The position numbers and the translations under genes were made by a program. Positions 1 through 11,360 of a DNA stretch of 64,000 nucleotides are shown here, in pieces. The stretch is from Pascua guehoae. Its lineage: Eukaryota; Basidiomycota; Tremellomycetes; Trichosporonales; Trichosporonaceae. The stretch lies in assembly GCA_001600415.1 (NCBI GenBank), contig BCJX01000002.1, positions 3,500,190-3,564,189 on the forward strand, written 5' to 3'. The first letter of the stretch is position 1. The number at the start of each line of letters is the position of its first letter. The notes under the pieces were generated by a model that saw only the letters and a list, made by a program, of their open reading frames with translations, had not been told where the DNA came from and did not search any database.

Positions 1-106
1 GGGCTCTTCCGGGACTCGAACCCAGGTCTGCCGCAAGTGCTTGCTGTAGCGAGCGGATGTTGCTTCGAAACCCGAAGCGGCAATTATACCCCTAAACCAA
101 AGAGCC
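1..106 (-). tRNA. tRNA-Pro(CGG) with an intron of about 35 nt
   Basis: The minus strand folds as a proline tRNA. The acceptor arms GGCTCTT (106-100) and AAGAGCC (8-2) pair fully, with the discriminator base at position 1. The T arm CTGGG/TTCGAGT/CCCGG and the anticodon stem GCCGC/GCGGC are intact, with anticodon CGG at 74-72. The anticodon loop is interrupted after G37 by roughly 35 extra bases (36-70), the canonical place for a nuclear tRNA intron. The gene ends at the window edge, so its 3' terminator is not visible. The intron boundary could shift by one base. Confidence 0.93.
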
Positions 107-527
107 GTGATGAAGGGGAGCAATTTGGATGGGTTATGAGGGAGGACGCGGTGATCGGCTACTTTGGGTGGCGCACCGTGTTCTGGGCCAGTTGTCGTAC
201 CCCTTTAGTGTGTGTCGTTCAAAGTGGGTGGTCGGTCGATGTGAGAAGTGAGCTCGGTTAGGATGTCCCCTATGGCACTCGCGTCATGCCTACAGTACAC
301 GCTTTGATTCAGCAGTCAGACAGCGTCACCACGGCAGTAAATGTAAGGTCTCGAGGTGGTTGCTCGGTCCTCGCAAGCAGACTCGAGCCCGAGTGGACTT
401 GGGGCTCGTCCAAAGCCATCCATACCCTTGCAGCCACACAACATGACACACCCAAAAGAGCACAGTCGTCCCCTCCCGGACCAAAAGGTAACAAACCCAG
501 GCATCTCACACCTGGCCCGTACTCGTC
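107..527. other. Intergenic spacer between two tRNA genes
   Basis: This 421-base stretch separates the two minus-strand tRNA genes. I see no conserved reading frame. The part near 107 is the 5' flank of tRNA-Pro. The part near 527 is the 3' flank of tRNA-Gly, but no long T-run terminator is obvious. Confidence 0.5.
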
Positions 528-598
528 TACATCGTAGGAGAGTCGAACTCCTGCCGCTACTATGGCAAAGTAGCATGATACCGTTTCACCAACGATGT
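528..598 (-). tRNA. tRNA-Gly(GCC), intronless
   Basis: This is a 71-base cloverleaf on the minus strand. Acceptor ACATCGT (598-592) pairs perfectly with ACGATGT (535-529), and the discriminator A is at 528. The anticodon stem CTACT/AGTAG carries the loop TTGCCAT with anticodon GCC, and the T arm AGGAG/TTCGACT/CTCCT is perfect. The length is normal for tRNA-Gly. It starts with A rather than the usual G, but the opposite base is T, so the stem is preserved. Confidence 0.93.
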
Positions 599-910
599 CC
601 GATGACAAGGGGAGGGCTGCGTCCCACCGGCCGTGCCGCTCGACGTCACACCGGTCGGAAATACCCCAGGTCGGATGGTTCATTTATGCCGCTCGGATGG
701 GATGGCCGCGAAACTTTGTTTCCGCTCGAGTGGGATTGAAAGCACGAGTAGATAGCACAATTTCAAAACCAAGGCAAGGCGATGGCGATGGTGCACTAGG
801 GGATTCAAAGTTCGCTCCGATGTGAATGCCCCTACTGGGCGAGGAGGGGGAAGGCAGAGTGCCGTCAGCTGCCAAGGCTGCGTCTGGCCTTGGTTGACAT
901 GAGACGACAA

Positions 911-985
911 TGCAAGTCCAAGGGACGTATGCAAGTCCAGGGGACGTATGCAAGTCCAGGGGACGTATGCAAGTCCACGGGGACA
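911..985. repeat. Tandem repeat, 19-bp unit, about four copies
   Basis: Four head-to-tail copies of TGCAAGTCCAGGGGACGTA are visible. The first and last differ slightly: the first has AAGGG and the last ends CGGGGACA. Looser related words (AAGTCCAAGGGACGA) continue to about 1030. There is no coding sense. Confidence 0.85.
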
Positions 986-1660
986 AATGCCAGTCTTTTG
1001 TCAGGGACGACACCAAGTCCAAGGGACGACAATAATTGATTCAATGCCAGCCCAGACGACAATGCCAAGGCAAGCCGAACAATGTCCGTGCTGTATGGCA
1101 TCTTGAAACGCCGTTAGCATCTGCCAAGCGCCGTGCCGTCCACCAGAACATCTTGGGCTAGCAGGACCAGAACGCACGCAAACAAAGTACACTTCAACAG
1201 TTGCCAATGTACCATCCGTGGATGTACCCCCTCCCGCCCGGCCCCAACCTCCAAGTACACGCCCCGCATAGTCGGGTCCCGGGACACAATTCTGTCACGA
1301 CGGCACGCGGAGCCAGTCCAGACTCCAAGTCTATCACGGCATTCGAACCAGGTCCTCCGCGGCCGCAGCGGCCATGATTGTAATTGTTCGAGCTGCAGCA
1401 GTGTGCAGTACGGGTCGTGCAGTCGGACGGGTGGAGATTCGGACGGGTGGTGCGGTTCCTGTCGACTCGGGTGTGTGCACGCTTGGCATTCTGAGCATCT
1501 GGCTCAACCTTGTTGATATCGACCACTGTACACGCGTGTGGGCGACGGCTGCTTGCTTCCATGGCAGTGAGGGCCGAGTGGCGATGGACCTAAGAAAGCC
1601 GACTGTCGAGCCGCTGTACGATGCTGGGGCTGACCACGGGGCCGGATTCAACCACCCACC

Positions 1661-1778
1661 GGCCCTATGGTCCTCGTCATCCTCCTGCTTCTTCTTGGCC
1701 CAGTACTTCGCTTTGGGAGGGTTAAAAGCAAAGTACATGTTCAAGAAGAGGCAGGAGGATGATGAGTACAACAGGGCC
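1661..1778. repeat. Imperfect inverted repeat, two 54-bp arms, coding-like
   Basis: Arm 1661-1714 and the reverse complement of 1725-1778 match at 44 of 54 positions by hand count, around a 10-base spacer. Read outward from the centre, each arm encodes the same kind of charged peptide: KAKYMFKKRQEDDEYNRA from one arm and KAKYWAKKKQEDDEDHRA from the other. Differences fall at both silent and replacement positions. It could be an inverted duplication of an exon fragment or a hairpin element. Confidence 0.75.
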
Positions 1779-2056
1779 CTAGGCGTGGCCAACACTGTTC
1801 GAATTGCTGTCAATATGTGTGTACGTCCATTGCCTTTGTTGCGGCCAAGTGAGTGGAGTTAGTACTGTACCGAGTATTAGTTCCCAAGGTCTCTAACGAG
1901 TCCAAGTTCGCTACAAGGGGCGCCCGGGTGGCCGGCTTTGGTCAGAATAACGCCTTGAGCGTGGAACACGTCGTGAGGAGTGCCAGCGAGGCACATATCA
2001 GCGCAATGCTTCTATCTTCCATGCATCCGCTGTGCTATGGACTAAGGGAACACGAA

Positions 2057-4205
2057 TTACCGGTAGAACTGCTGTCAGCCGTGTCCTTGGTAGGGAGAGT
2101 GTCCTTGGTAGAGAGAGAGCGGGGCTTGGAGCACCAAGACAGTGCTAGCAAGGTGGAGCTCAACCCGGCTAGCCCGTTAAAGGTTCATGGGGTTAAACCC
2201 GTAAACCTCGTCTGCAATACGCGCTCTGCAAGACCTAGTCGGGCACAAGGGCTCAAACCGCACGCCTGCCTACCGCACGCCCGCCTATTCCCCCGCCCGC
2301 TCGACAACTCACGTGTTCCGACTGGAGGTTGGCCGCAATCTCGGCCTCGGCCTTGTCGCCGTTCTCGAGGAGCTTTTCCTTGTTGTACAGGAGCTCCTCG
2401 CGGGTCTCGGTCGCGTACTCAAAGTTGGCGGCTGGGCGTTAGTGGGACGTGGGGGAGTGCTTGAGCGCGGGGAAGGCGGGGCGGTGTACGGAGGGGAGGC
2501 GGGGTGGTGCCTCAGAGGTAAAGGCTGGCGAGATTGGAATCCGTGGATTCAACCAAGCTAGACGGCCTGTTGCCTGTCCTCTTTGACAAGCAGACGAGCA
2601 GATACCCTCGCGGCTACCATCGCAGTCACAGATGCCCAGCCGAGCACACCCTCGTACACCAGACCCTCGTTTCCGCCTCGCCGCCTCGCTCCACTCGTCG
2701 CGACTCACTCTCAACAATAGCGTCCACAGGGCACGCCTCCTGGCAGAAGCCGCAGTAGATGCACTTGGTCATGTCAATGTCGTAGCGGGTCGTGCGGCGC
2801 GAGCCGTCCATGCGCGCCTCGGACTCGATCGTGATGGCCTGCGCGGGGCAGATGGCCTCGCAGAGCTTGCAGGCTGGGTGTGAGTTGTGGTTCTGGGCGG
2901 GGTTGCAAGTTTGGTGTTGCACGTTTGGAGCGTCGGTACGAGCGGGAATCGTGCGCAACTGGGGTGACGAGATTGGAGGGTTTCTCCCAATGTTGGCTAG
3001 CCGGTGGAGATTATTTCCCCTTGAGCTGCGAAGAGTGCCCTTCTCGCTTGGCAAGATGGAGGCTACTCTACAGGGTCGCTCTGGAGTGGAAAACCACTCC
3101 AACGATTGATCCCAGCAAGTGAATGCCACTCTGGGTTGCCGGCTAGGGAGTTGAGAGGTCCCAGAGGAATACTCTTGCTCCTTCGCGACGACCACACAGG
3201 GTGCAGCGTTTCTTTCAACCCTAGCCTTGCTCTCTGGAGACCAGTCCCAGATACACCCAGCCCAACTCGATATTCCACTCGCGCGCTCGCTTTCGCTCGC
3301 TTGCTCGCTCGCGCACTCACCAATGCACCGCTCCTCGCCGTTGGGGTATCGCCGCAGGGCGTGCTCGCCACGGAAGCGGGGCGACAGCGGGCCCTTTTCA
3401 AAGGGGTACATGATGGTGTAGGGCGGGCGGAAGAACTGCTCGAGGACGATCCAGAAGCCTGGGGGTTAGTTTGGTGCAAACAAATGCGAGTGCGCGGGGC
3501 AGAAGAGGTTGGGGTAGGTAGAGTTGGAGGACGTAGAGTTGGGGGAGGTTGGAGTTTGGCGGGGAGGTTGGTGGTGATCAGATCAGGACGGGCATGCTGG
3601 AGCTGGGAGCAAGCCAGCTTGCGCGCAGACTGGCAGCGGGAGAGGTTGGGTTGGGATCAGAGCTGGAGCTGGGACAAGGACGGCAAGGAGATAGATGGAG
3701 CTGGCAGCTGGTAGCTGGTAGCTGGCCAACCAACACGGACGATACGTGAGCCCGGGCTCGGTGGGTCTGCGTCGTCGCCTCATCGCATCTCGAGCTCCAA
3801 CTCGAGTTAGAGCTCGACGTCCAACTCCTCCCAGTCCACTCCAGCTCAAGTTCAACCCCTGCCGGCCCCCACCCCACTCCCCATCCGGCTCAGCAGCCCA
3901 CAGTCCACACCCCACAGCCCACCCCGTCCTCATCCTCAACTCGCCCCGCTCGGTTCCGGCTACGCACCACGGGCAATCTCAGTAAAGAAAAACAGCTGCG
4001 CGGCCTTGTCGAGCGCCGACGGCCCCTTGGAGTAGTCTGGCTCGCCGTGCTTGTTGGTCGGGACGGGGTTTGCGAATGCGCGCAAGGGCGAGGCGTGGAA
4101 TGCGCGCGCGTGGGCCGCGGCCGCGACGAGGGGGAGGGACGAGGAATGGGGGCGGAGCGGCAAGCGGGCGGCCGTGAGGCCGAGGCGCGCGAGGGGGCGG
4201 GACAT
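2057..4205 (-). CDS. NDUFS8: NADH:ubiquinone oxidoreductase TYKY/23-kDa subunit (complex I, 8Fe-ferredoxin type)
   Basis: This is the nuclear-encoded subunit of mitochondrial complex I that carries clusters N6a and N6b in the electron path to ubiquinone. My model has five exons: 4205-3968, 3458-3321, 2873-2709, 2431-2313 and 2068-2057, giving 223 residues, normal for the family. Residues 1-40 are rich in Arg, Ala and Ser and end near RAFHASP, typical of a cleaved mitochondrial presequence. Two ferredoxin motifs are complete: [12 protein letters not shown] (124-135) and [12 protein letters not shown] (163-174). The tail [14 protein letters not shown] and the final FYR match the conserved C terminus. 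All exon phases agree. Introns of 509, 447, 277 and 244 nt are long for this window. The last 12-base exon is the least certain part. A tandem pair of CACGTG boxes lies about 370 bp upstream. Confidence 0.93.
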
Positions 4206-4570
4206 CTCGGCGACGGTGGGGNGGGGGGGGCAAGACGAGCGACGGGGGGTGCAAGTTGATGCCTGGCGATGATGATGGCGAGGCGAGTGGGCTGCTCGAG
4301 CACGGGAGTGACGGACGCTGCCTGGTGGTGGTGGTGGTTGTGGATGCAGGCTGGCTTGGAGGCTGGGTGCAGGCTGGGTGCAGGCGGAGGGGGGTGCCGG
4401 GGGGCGGAGAATTGGCATGTGGCGGATGGGGGATCCAATGAGAGCAAACGTTTTGCCGAGCACTGCGAGTGCAGCCTGGGTGGGACGCAGGCGCAGGGCG
4501 TGCCCAACTCGGCCAGTGGAGCAGGATTGATTGCTCGGCCATTGCTCCGTTTTGCAGTTCGCATGGCTCT

Positions 4571-4585
4571 CACGTGGACCACGTG
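4571..4585. promoter_or_regulatory. Two CACGTG E-boxes in tandem upstream of NDUFS8
   Basis: CACGTG occurs at 4571-4576 and again at 4580-4585, separated by three bases. CACGTG is the core site of bHLH factors such as Cbf1 in fungi. The pair lies about 370 bp before the NDUFS8 start codon. Function is inferred from position and motif only. Confidence 0.4.
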
Positions 4586-4650
4586 GCCCCAAATCGTATT
4601 CACGTTCAAGACAAATACCAGACAACGAGCAGATAATCCATCTTTGTAGC

Positions 4651-4702
4651 GATGACAAGTCGCCTGTCATTTCTACAAAGCAGCTTGTCATCTCTATAAA
4701 GC
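4651..4702. repeat. Inverted repeat GATGACAAG/CTTGTCATC overlapping an 18-bp direct repeat and TATAAA
   Basis: GATGACAAG at 4651-4659 is exactly mirrored by CTTGTCATC at 4684-4692. The same stretch carries a near-exact direct repeat of the form YTGTCATYTCTAYAAAGC (about 4666 and 4685), the second copy containing TATAAA at 4695-4700. It may be part of an upstream promoter. No transcript can be assigned. Confidence 0.5.
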
Positions 4703-5156
4703 TCTGGTCGGCTTGTTTCCCCGCCATTAACTACTGTATACACAGACTTAGCTCACAGACACCGATGTCTGCCTCCCNCCCCCACCTGCCACTCTTTCCT
4801 TTGCACACCCAGCTGAAGCTGCTCACACCACCTTACCCCTCCCCACATCCCGCTGCACTCCCACCTTCGCAGAAATCATTGCTATGCATTATGAACGGGC
4901 TTTCCCCTAAAGTACACTTTGTACAGCCGCAGCTGTATTGGCATTATCGTGTGGGTTGAGATGCAAACATGCGGACATGTAAACAAGTGGGCGATGCAAC
5001 TATTGTATGCTAGTGCACAACGAGTGGGCGGGTGCAGACGGGTGTTGTATGCTCGAGGCGAGGTGAAGAAAGACTCTTAACGTTTTGCGGAGGCGGCGGC
5101 AGGTAGATGCGCCGCAGTCAATTATAAGCCTGCAAAGACTGGCCACAAGTCACAAA

Positions 5157-7481
5157 TCACGAGGACAAGTTTTGGACTAATCGGCGTGCAGTGCCGACGG
5201 CAGTACGCGCCGAGCCCGTGACAAAGCGGACGGCCTGGCGTGTCCCGCTGCGTCCAAACGAGAGCAGGTCAAACATGTGCGGCGTGGGCGTAAAGTTGGC
5301 AAGCGACGCAGCGAGGGGGCTCGCAGGGCCAGGCGAGTAGCTGCCAGTGGTATCGAGACCGAGCGCACTCGGTGTCGACGGTGTCGTTGGTGTCGTCGAC
5401 GCAGTGTCCGTGTCCGTGTCCTCGGACGGCGCGGCGCGGCGTTTGAGGAGCACGGGGACGAGCGTGAGAAGCGAGAGGAAGACGAGCTTGGCGATCAGGG
5501 CGGGATCGCGCAGGAGAGACGTCAACGACTCGCCAGTGGGCGCGCCTTCGACCGACGTGCTGGCACTGGATGGGACGGCGAGGCGGGAGAGAATGTTGCC
5601 GACCTGGAGAGTTAGAAATGTTTGCATGGGATTCCACAGTTTACACTCACCGAAGCAGTCACATAACTCCAGCTTGCGCTGCCAGCGGCAGTCGTCAGCC
5701 AAAACGTGCGCCAGTCGACGCCAACAACGCCACATGCCACATTCATGCCAGACCATGGCACAAAGCCCATGGCGCGCATGAGAAGCAGACGGCGCCAGAC
5801 ATTTGGACGCGGCGCCTTGGGTTGTGGGCGGAGGGACGCTTCGTCGGTGGCGATGCGGAGGGTGGGTGCGGAACTGGTGCTGATAGGTTCCAGGGGGGGA
5901 GCCTGGGCTGGGCGAGATACCGACTCTGGAGCAAGTGCAGCACGCACCAGGGCGAGGGGTTTGGGGAAGAGAACGGCAATGAGGGGTGCGAGGGGTCGGG
6001 ACAGCGAGTAGGCGCCAAGCGACCCAAACGCAGTGATGAGTGTGAGGAGCACGAGGGCGGGAATGGGGTCAAACACCGAGCCAACAAGAATGTTGAGCAC
6101 GACGGCGCCGGGGACACTCCACGCATGCTTCCAGCAGCCGACGTAGGTCAGGACGCCGACAGTGTGCCACCAGCCCGAGCTTCCAGACGCCATGTACTGG
6201 CGAATGTCGGCCGACAGGAGCTGCAGGTCGGTCGTCGATTTGGGCATCGACTTGAGGTGTGTGCTGGGTGTGAGTTAAACCCGAAAGCGCACATTCAACT
6301 CACATAGGCATGGATTGGATGGCGTAGAGGACGAGCAAAAAGGAGACGACAAACAACCCAGCGAGTAAGGCAACAGTCCACCCGAGCTCACGCAGGACCT
6401 CGGCCGTCTTGCCGCTGCCGCCGCCAACGACGGCGCGGTAGACCTTGACCCACCAGCCGTCGCCTGGTTCGCGAAGCGAGGCTGCACGCGAAGCGCGACG
6501 GTGGCGCTGTTCGCGCCCATTGGAGAGGGAGCGATTCGACATGGCAGGGGTGGGCAGCGACTGCGAGAGTGTAATGTCTGCGCGGTCGTCTGGCGGCGTG
6601 GGCGGCAGTGCAAAGTAGGTCGGGCTGTCTGCATTGTACTCGTCTGCGAACAAACCCCAGTAGCGGCCGTTGCTGTGGCCAAGGCCGACGCGGGTCTGGC
6701 CGTCGTCGTCATCGCCGTCAAACGTCTCCTCTGCCTCGCTGCCGTCGAGACCCTTTTCAGACGAGTCCTCGTCCGACGACGGACGCCGCGCGTGGCGATG
6801 GGATTTGGGAGTCACCCATGCAAGCGCACCCTTGAATATGTTCTCGCCCATGGTGTATGCGGCATGCAGGACGCCATCTGGTGGAGGCGAGGGTTCGCGC
6901 GGCACAGTCACCGGTGGACTGGGTGGGGTGACGTACATGCCATTGCTCCATGTTGGGGCCACAGGGAGGCTTGTGAGGGTCGGATGAGAACGGTCGCCGG
7001 GGGGCGGGACAATGGTCTTGACAGGCAGGGTCGGCGATTCTTGCTCTGTCGAGAGAAAAGTCTGGGGCACGACAATCGATGTCGACGTCGAGCGGGCTCT
7101 TGTTTCATAGACCTTTACAGACGGCGGCGTGAGGCCCGAGCTACTGGGCGGCGCAACTGGGCCCAAGTCTGTTTCAGGGCGGACAACATCGTCGTCTGCG
7201 ACGTGGCGTGAGTGGTGGTTGAGGTTTGGCGTCGAGATGCGGCGTTTTAAGCCATTTCGCGAACGCGTCGACCCCGAGGGTGTGGATGGACCGGGGGTAA
7301 GGCTATAGGTCGAGTGCGACGACGCGCTCGTCGACAGTGGTGGCCGCATGCCAGAGACCGACTTGGATGACTTGCGGCCAATAATGGTACGTGGTGCGTC
7401 GAGGTGTGAAACGTGATCGGCATACTCTTCGGCGGGGATCGGGAGCGGGAGCGAGAGAGCGCCGCCGCCGACCTCGCGCAT
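5157..7481 (-). CDS. VTT-domain (SNARE-associated Golgi / DedA-TMEM41-TVP38 type) multi-pass membrane protein
   Basis: Three exons (7481-6304, 6263-5651, 5603-5157) give 745 residues, with introns of 40 and 47 nt in agreeing phases. Residues 1 to about 355 are a Ser/Pro-rich, probably cytosolic, low-complexity tail. A first membrane helix follows (about 362-385), then the LKSMPKSTTDLQ segment and a hydrophobic VTT core. The core includes MGFVPWSGMNVACG followed by DWRTFWLTTAAGS, matching the family pattern of a re-entrant loop, an Asn and a small-residue Gly before a conserved Phe and Thr. A last helix and a 100-residue tail close the protein. Known relatives act in Golgi/ER membranes, some as lipid scramblases. 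The start is uncertain: the first in-frame ATG is used, but the frame is open upstream and a short 5' exon is possible. It is longer than yeast Tvp38 because of the N-terminal tail. Confidence 0.82.
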
Positions 7482-7912
7482 GGCTGCAGGTGTAGAGTCG
7501 CCAAACGACACTGTCGCGGTGCGCGAACGGAGTCGCGTTCCTCGCCGCGGGACTGTCGGGGACCTGGTAGGGCGCGGGCGCCAGTGGAGAGTGTGGAGTC
7601 AAAGTGTGGACAGGTGCAGTCGAGACGAGTGGGTGTGGTTCCAACACGCCGGTTCCGGACACGGTCGCGAGGCAATGGTACGACCGAGCCAGGGGGGGGG
7701 GGGGTAAAATACCGGATGCGTCGCGAAGCGGCGGTGGTGTGGGAGACGGGAGATCACAAGGGGGCCGTGGTTCGGACGAACATTGACACGGAGTAGGGTA
7801 GCAGTCGTGTGTGGACGTTGGGTAGGCGATCGCTCTGTCAGTGCCTTGCTTCTAATGCGGCGTGTGGACGCTCGCGTGGGGGGGAGGGGGGTAAAAGAGA
7901 GAGGGGACAAGG

Positions 7913-7947
<35 letters not shown>

Positions 7948-10890
7948 TGTGAGGTGTTGTAATGATCGGACAATGGCAGTGACGCCGAGGATGGTGGCTA
8001 GCGGGTGGGACGAGACCGACGGTCGTGTGATGGGAGACGCAAGAGTTGATGGCGAGAGCAAGAGAGACGAGGTGGACGCCAGTCAAGAAAGAATGCAACG
8101 AGTGCGCGTCCAACTTTGTCGCAGCAGCACAGCAGCAGCAGCACCGCCGCCGCACGGGATGCAGCAGAGGACCCAAATGCAAAAGGCAAAGCAGGGCTCG
8201 TGCTCGTGCTCGGTGTGACAGGCCTCAAGCCGGGCGCCGACAAGACGGCACGTCTGCAGGTGCAATGGTCGTGTGGCACAGCTGGTCTCGGAAGCTGGGC
8301 TTGGGCGTCTGCAGGTCGCAGGTCGGGGGGGTCGAGGAATGGCAGGGGCCACCGGCCGACAGATGCGACTCGTGCACAGGGGCTCGGTAATGTAGGTAGA
8401 TGAAGGATGGAGGGTAGGGGGGGGGAGGGCTGGTCGGTGTGACACAGTGGTGGTGGATGTAGATGGAGGCGGTGGTGGCCAAGACAAACAAAATCAAGAA
8501 CGGAAAGGGGGGAGACGACGACTTACGAAGTCGCGGCTGCGGGGGCCATGCTTGTTTCTTGCTTGCTTGCTTGCGTTTGTTTCGGTTGCGTCTGTCGGTG
8601 CGTCGTCGAGGAGGGAGGGAGGGAGGGGGGTGTGCAAGCCAGGAGGAGTGTGCCGTTACTGCACGGGGAAGGGAGGGGTGGCCAAGGTGAGGGAGGCTGC
8701 GTGGGTGTGATGAGGTGTGGGTGGGGTGGGTGGATGGTGTGCGTGTGCAGGTCCGAAGTGGATTGATTGATTTGCGAATGCTAAACGTCCAGTCCGAGTG
8801 CAGGTGTGCTAGGTGGCCAGGTGGTTGGGTGAGTGGTGCCATCTCGGCCGCATTGACCGCCTCGGTCGCCTGGGCACTGGGCCACTGGTTGCTTGGCGCA
8901 AATGGGCTCATCAAACTCGAGAGAGAGAGCGTGCGTGTGCCCCCCAGCCGGCCGGCCGCAGGGCAATGAACAAAGACCCTCGGCCATGACGCCTACCTGC
9001 CTGCATCCATAACAGTGCAGCAGTTGTAGATGGATTTGGTAGGTGCCTGGCGTGTTTTTTTTTCGCCACTTTGATGGGCGTGGTCGAGGGTTGCTTTGCT
9101 TTGCTTCGGCCATCGGCTCACGTCGCCTCCGCTCGCCTGCGCCTGCCGCCCTCCCTCCCTCGGTCAGTCTTGGAGAAAAGCTAAACCATGGCCGTACCCC
9201 TCTTTCAACACCCCACTCAACGAACAGGCACTCGATGTGTACCACATCACATACATGCAGGCACTGCAGGCACAGAACAGACCACATGCCGCAATGCCTT
9301 TGCCTGCCTGCCAGCCTAGGTATGCTGCTGTGCACCAAGGCATGCGTACTGCAAGTATATTTTGGTGTTTTGCGCAATGGCCGCATGGCCGTCCAAAAGG
9401 TCGAATGATCAGGCGCGCGATCAGGATTAAAAAGGCACGGGCCAACAGGCCACAAACAGAAAATTAAGCGTCCGCCTTCCATTCATTTTGCGTCCTCCAG
9501 AACCCATTACCAGAGAGATAAGCTATCTAGCATCCTTGAAAGAAGCGTTCGCATCATCATCAGATTACGAGGCTCAGCCGTAGAGACAGACCCCTGTTGC
9601 ATGTCATTGTTCTTGGCGTGTCCATGGCACAAGCCGGCCGAACAAGAGCCAGCAGAGTCAAATCCAAGCATGCTTTTCGGGTTGCATGCAAGAAAACAAA
9701 GGGATCGCAAGGGAACAAGACGGAGAATCACAGGGGGGCGGCCAGAAAAAAAGAGGCGCGGCTGTCGTGTGGCACCACTGTACCTTTGTCGGGTTTTCCG
9801 CCTCGAGAGGCGACAACCCCACGGGGGATTGCCGTCTCATTGTCCGCCCACGGCGTCAGAGGCTCAGTGTCCGCGCCGCCCGCCGCCCGCCGCCCGCCCA
9901 CCGGCCGCCGATTGCCACCTCCTCTATTATCGTTTTCGGGCGGCGTCCTCGAGCTCTCCAAAGTGATGCAGGCATGGGATGTCCAACCAAGTGTTGCCAA
10001 GTGCTCCCAAGTGATCGTCCGAGTCGCCGAGCCATGCCGAGATGAGACAAGCTCATTGGGCACTTTGAGCACTTTGAGCACTTTGGGTTTCCTTTGGAAC
10101 AGCGCACATGCAGGCATATCCCCGGCCGATCGACCCAGTCTGTCGCCGACGAACGACGAGTGTGACCCACGTCATCAGTCGTGCCTCATACCCCACAGTT
10201 TATCTCTGTACCTCTGTCTTTGTCACGGCATGCACGCTGCACATTGTTCCGTGCACTGCATCGTCTGTCACCGCACCGCCCGTGACGTCTCCAGCTGCCA
10301 GCTGTGAGGGGTGACGCATGGCCGTGTTTCTGTACCAGTCACCCATCCCCTCGTCATCGACACCAGGCCACCAGCCCACCAGTCTACGACAATGTGGCAC
10401 AACGTCACGCCGTGCAATGCTCGACATTCGTCCCAACTCCAGCGCCACTTCGCCACCGTACCCCACATTTTACACACTCTTCTCTGCCCACACGCACGCT
10501 CGGCCTAGACATCAATGTTCGAGGTCACGCGCGAGTCACCTGGGGTCCCTCACTCGTACTGTAACTCGTTAACCGGCGGCTGCGGGGCGCCAAGAAGAGC
10601 GGCAGCGAGCGCCAAGCCCCCCACGGCGCGCAGCTATATCGGACCCGAAAGCGGTGCGTACAGATGAACAAAGGATGATCGTCACCCGAGGTGCGGATCA
10701 GCCTTTGGCCGTGCCTTATGACACGGTCGTTCAACTGCCCGCACGCGGCCGCACGATCGCAGCCCCAAGACCTCTTGGGCGCTACCGACTTGCAAGCCAC
10801 GCCGCGCAGGCGTGACCGAGGCCGAGCGGAGCTAAACTCGCGTGACCCGACACGGAAATGTGGGCACGTGACCAACGGGTCGACCCTATC
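7482..10890. other. Gene-free region upstream of the VTT gene
   Basis: No convincing gene is present. The first few hundred bases should hold the promoter and leader of the minus-strand VTT gene, including a 13-G run (7692-7704). A (GT)15 microsatellite lies at 7914-7943. Other low-complexity features are CAG-rich sequence near 8120-8150 and a 12-bp repeat GAGCACTTT near 10060-10085. Open frames on either strand lack conserved motifs. Confidence 0.5.
7914..7943. repeat. (GT)n microsatellite
   Basis: About fifteen uninterrupted GT units, followed by GCGCGTGTG. It lies upstream of the VTT protein gene. Confidence 0.95.
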
Positions 10891-10993
10891 TCGTATTGTT
10901 GACCTGCATCTTGGTCAGTTCCGTACTCTCTCTCGCCGCACTCTCGTATCGTTACCTGCATCTTGATCAGTTCCGTACTCTCTCTCGCCGCAC
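10891..10993. repeat. Direct repeat of about 50 bp, two copies
   Basis: Copies at 10891-10942 and 10944-10993 share TCGTAT, CCTGCATCTT, ATCAGTTCCGTACTC and TCTCTCGCCGCAC with only a few differences. There is no coding interpretation. Confidence 0.85.
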
Positions 10994-10994
10994 G

Positions 10995-11360
10995 TCGTTC
11001 GCCAAAGCTGCCGCTGGCGCACATACAGTGCCCACGAGGACAGCTGTCGAGTGGGTCCGCGAAGAACAGCCAGTGGATTCGCCACAACTGATCACCTAAT
11101 TGATCTCTTGGGACGAGTCTCCCGAGGTTGGCGGGTTTGTTCTTAGGGTCATCTCCGAGCTGCACGTTGTAGTGTGCATACCATCTCGGAAGGACGTCGC
11201 TGGCGCGCACATACAACGCCCATGACAGTGCACACCGCTCGAATGATCCAATAACCCCAGCCAGAGGCGCCACAACTGACAAGTTCTGACGATTGATCTC
11301 ATTGTTTCGTGAAGCCTCTGGAGTTGACGACTTCTGGGAGCCCATCTCCGACCTGCCGCG
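10995..11360. repeat. Diverged tandem duplication of about 185 bp
   Basis: Two neighbouring segments share an ordered series of words: GCTGGCGCACATACA against GCTGGCGCGCACATACA (11013 and 11199), then CGCCACAACTGA, ATTGATCTC, and CATCTCCGA followed by CTGC. The copies are about 185 bp apart and clearly diverged. A 193-codon minus-strand frame spanning them is judged accidental. Confidence 0.6.

Larger units (their letters stand above)
599..2056. other. Intergenic region between tRNA-Gly and NDUFS8
   Basis: No gene could be supported here. It holds a 19-bp tandem repeat (911-985) and a 118-bp imperfect inverted repeat (1661-1778), both listed separately. The remainder is the 5' flank of tRNA-Gly and the 3' flank of NDUFS8. 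Short frames on both strands show no recognisable protein. Confidence 0.5.
4206..5156. other. Intergenic: NDUFS8 promoter and 3' flank of the VTT protein gene
   Basis: No gene was found. The half next to 4206 should hold the NDUFS8 promoter and 5' leader. It contains a G-run with one undetermined base (4222), the CACGTG pair (4571-4585) and a repeat-hairpin cluster with a TATAAA (4651-4700). A second undetermined base lies in a C-run at 4777. The end near 5156 is the 3' flank of the membrane-protein gene. Confidence 0.5.
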
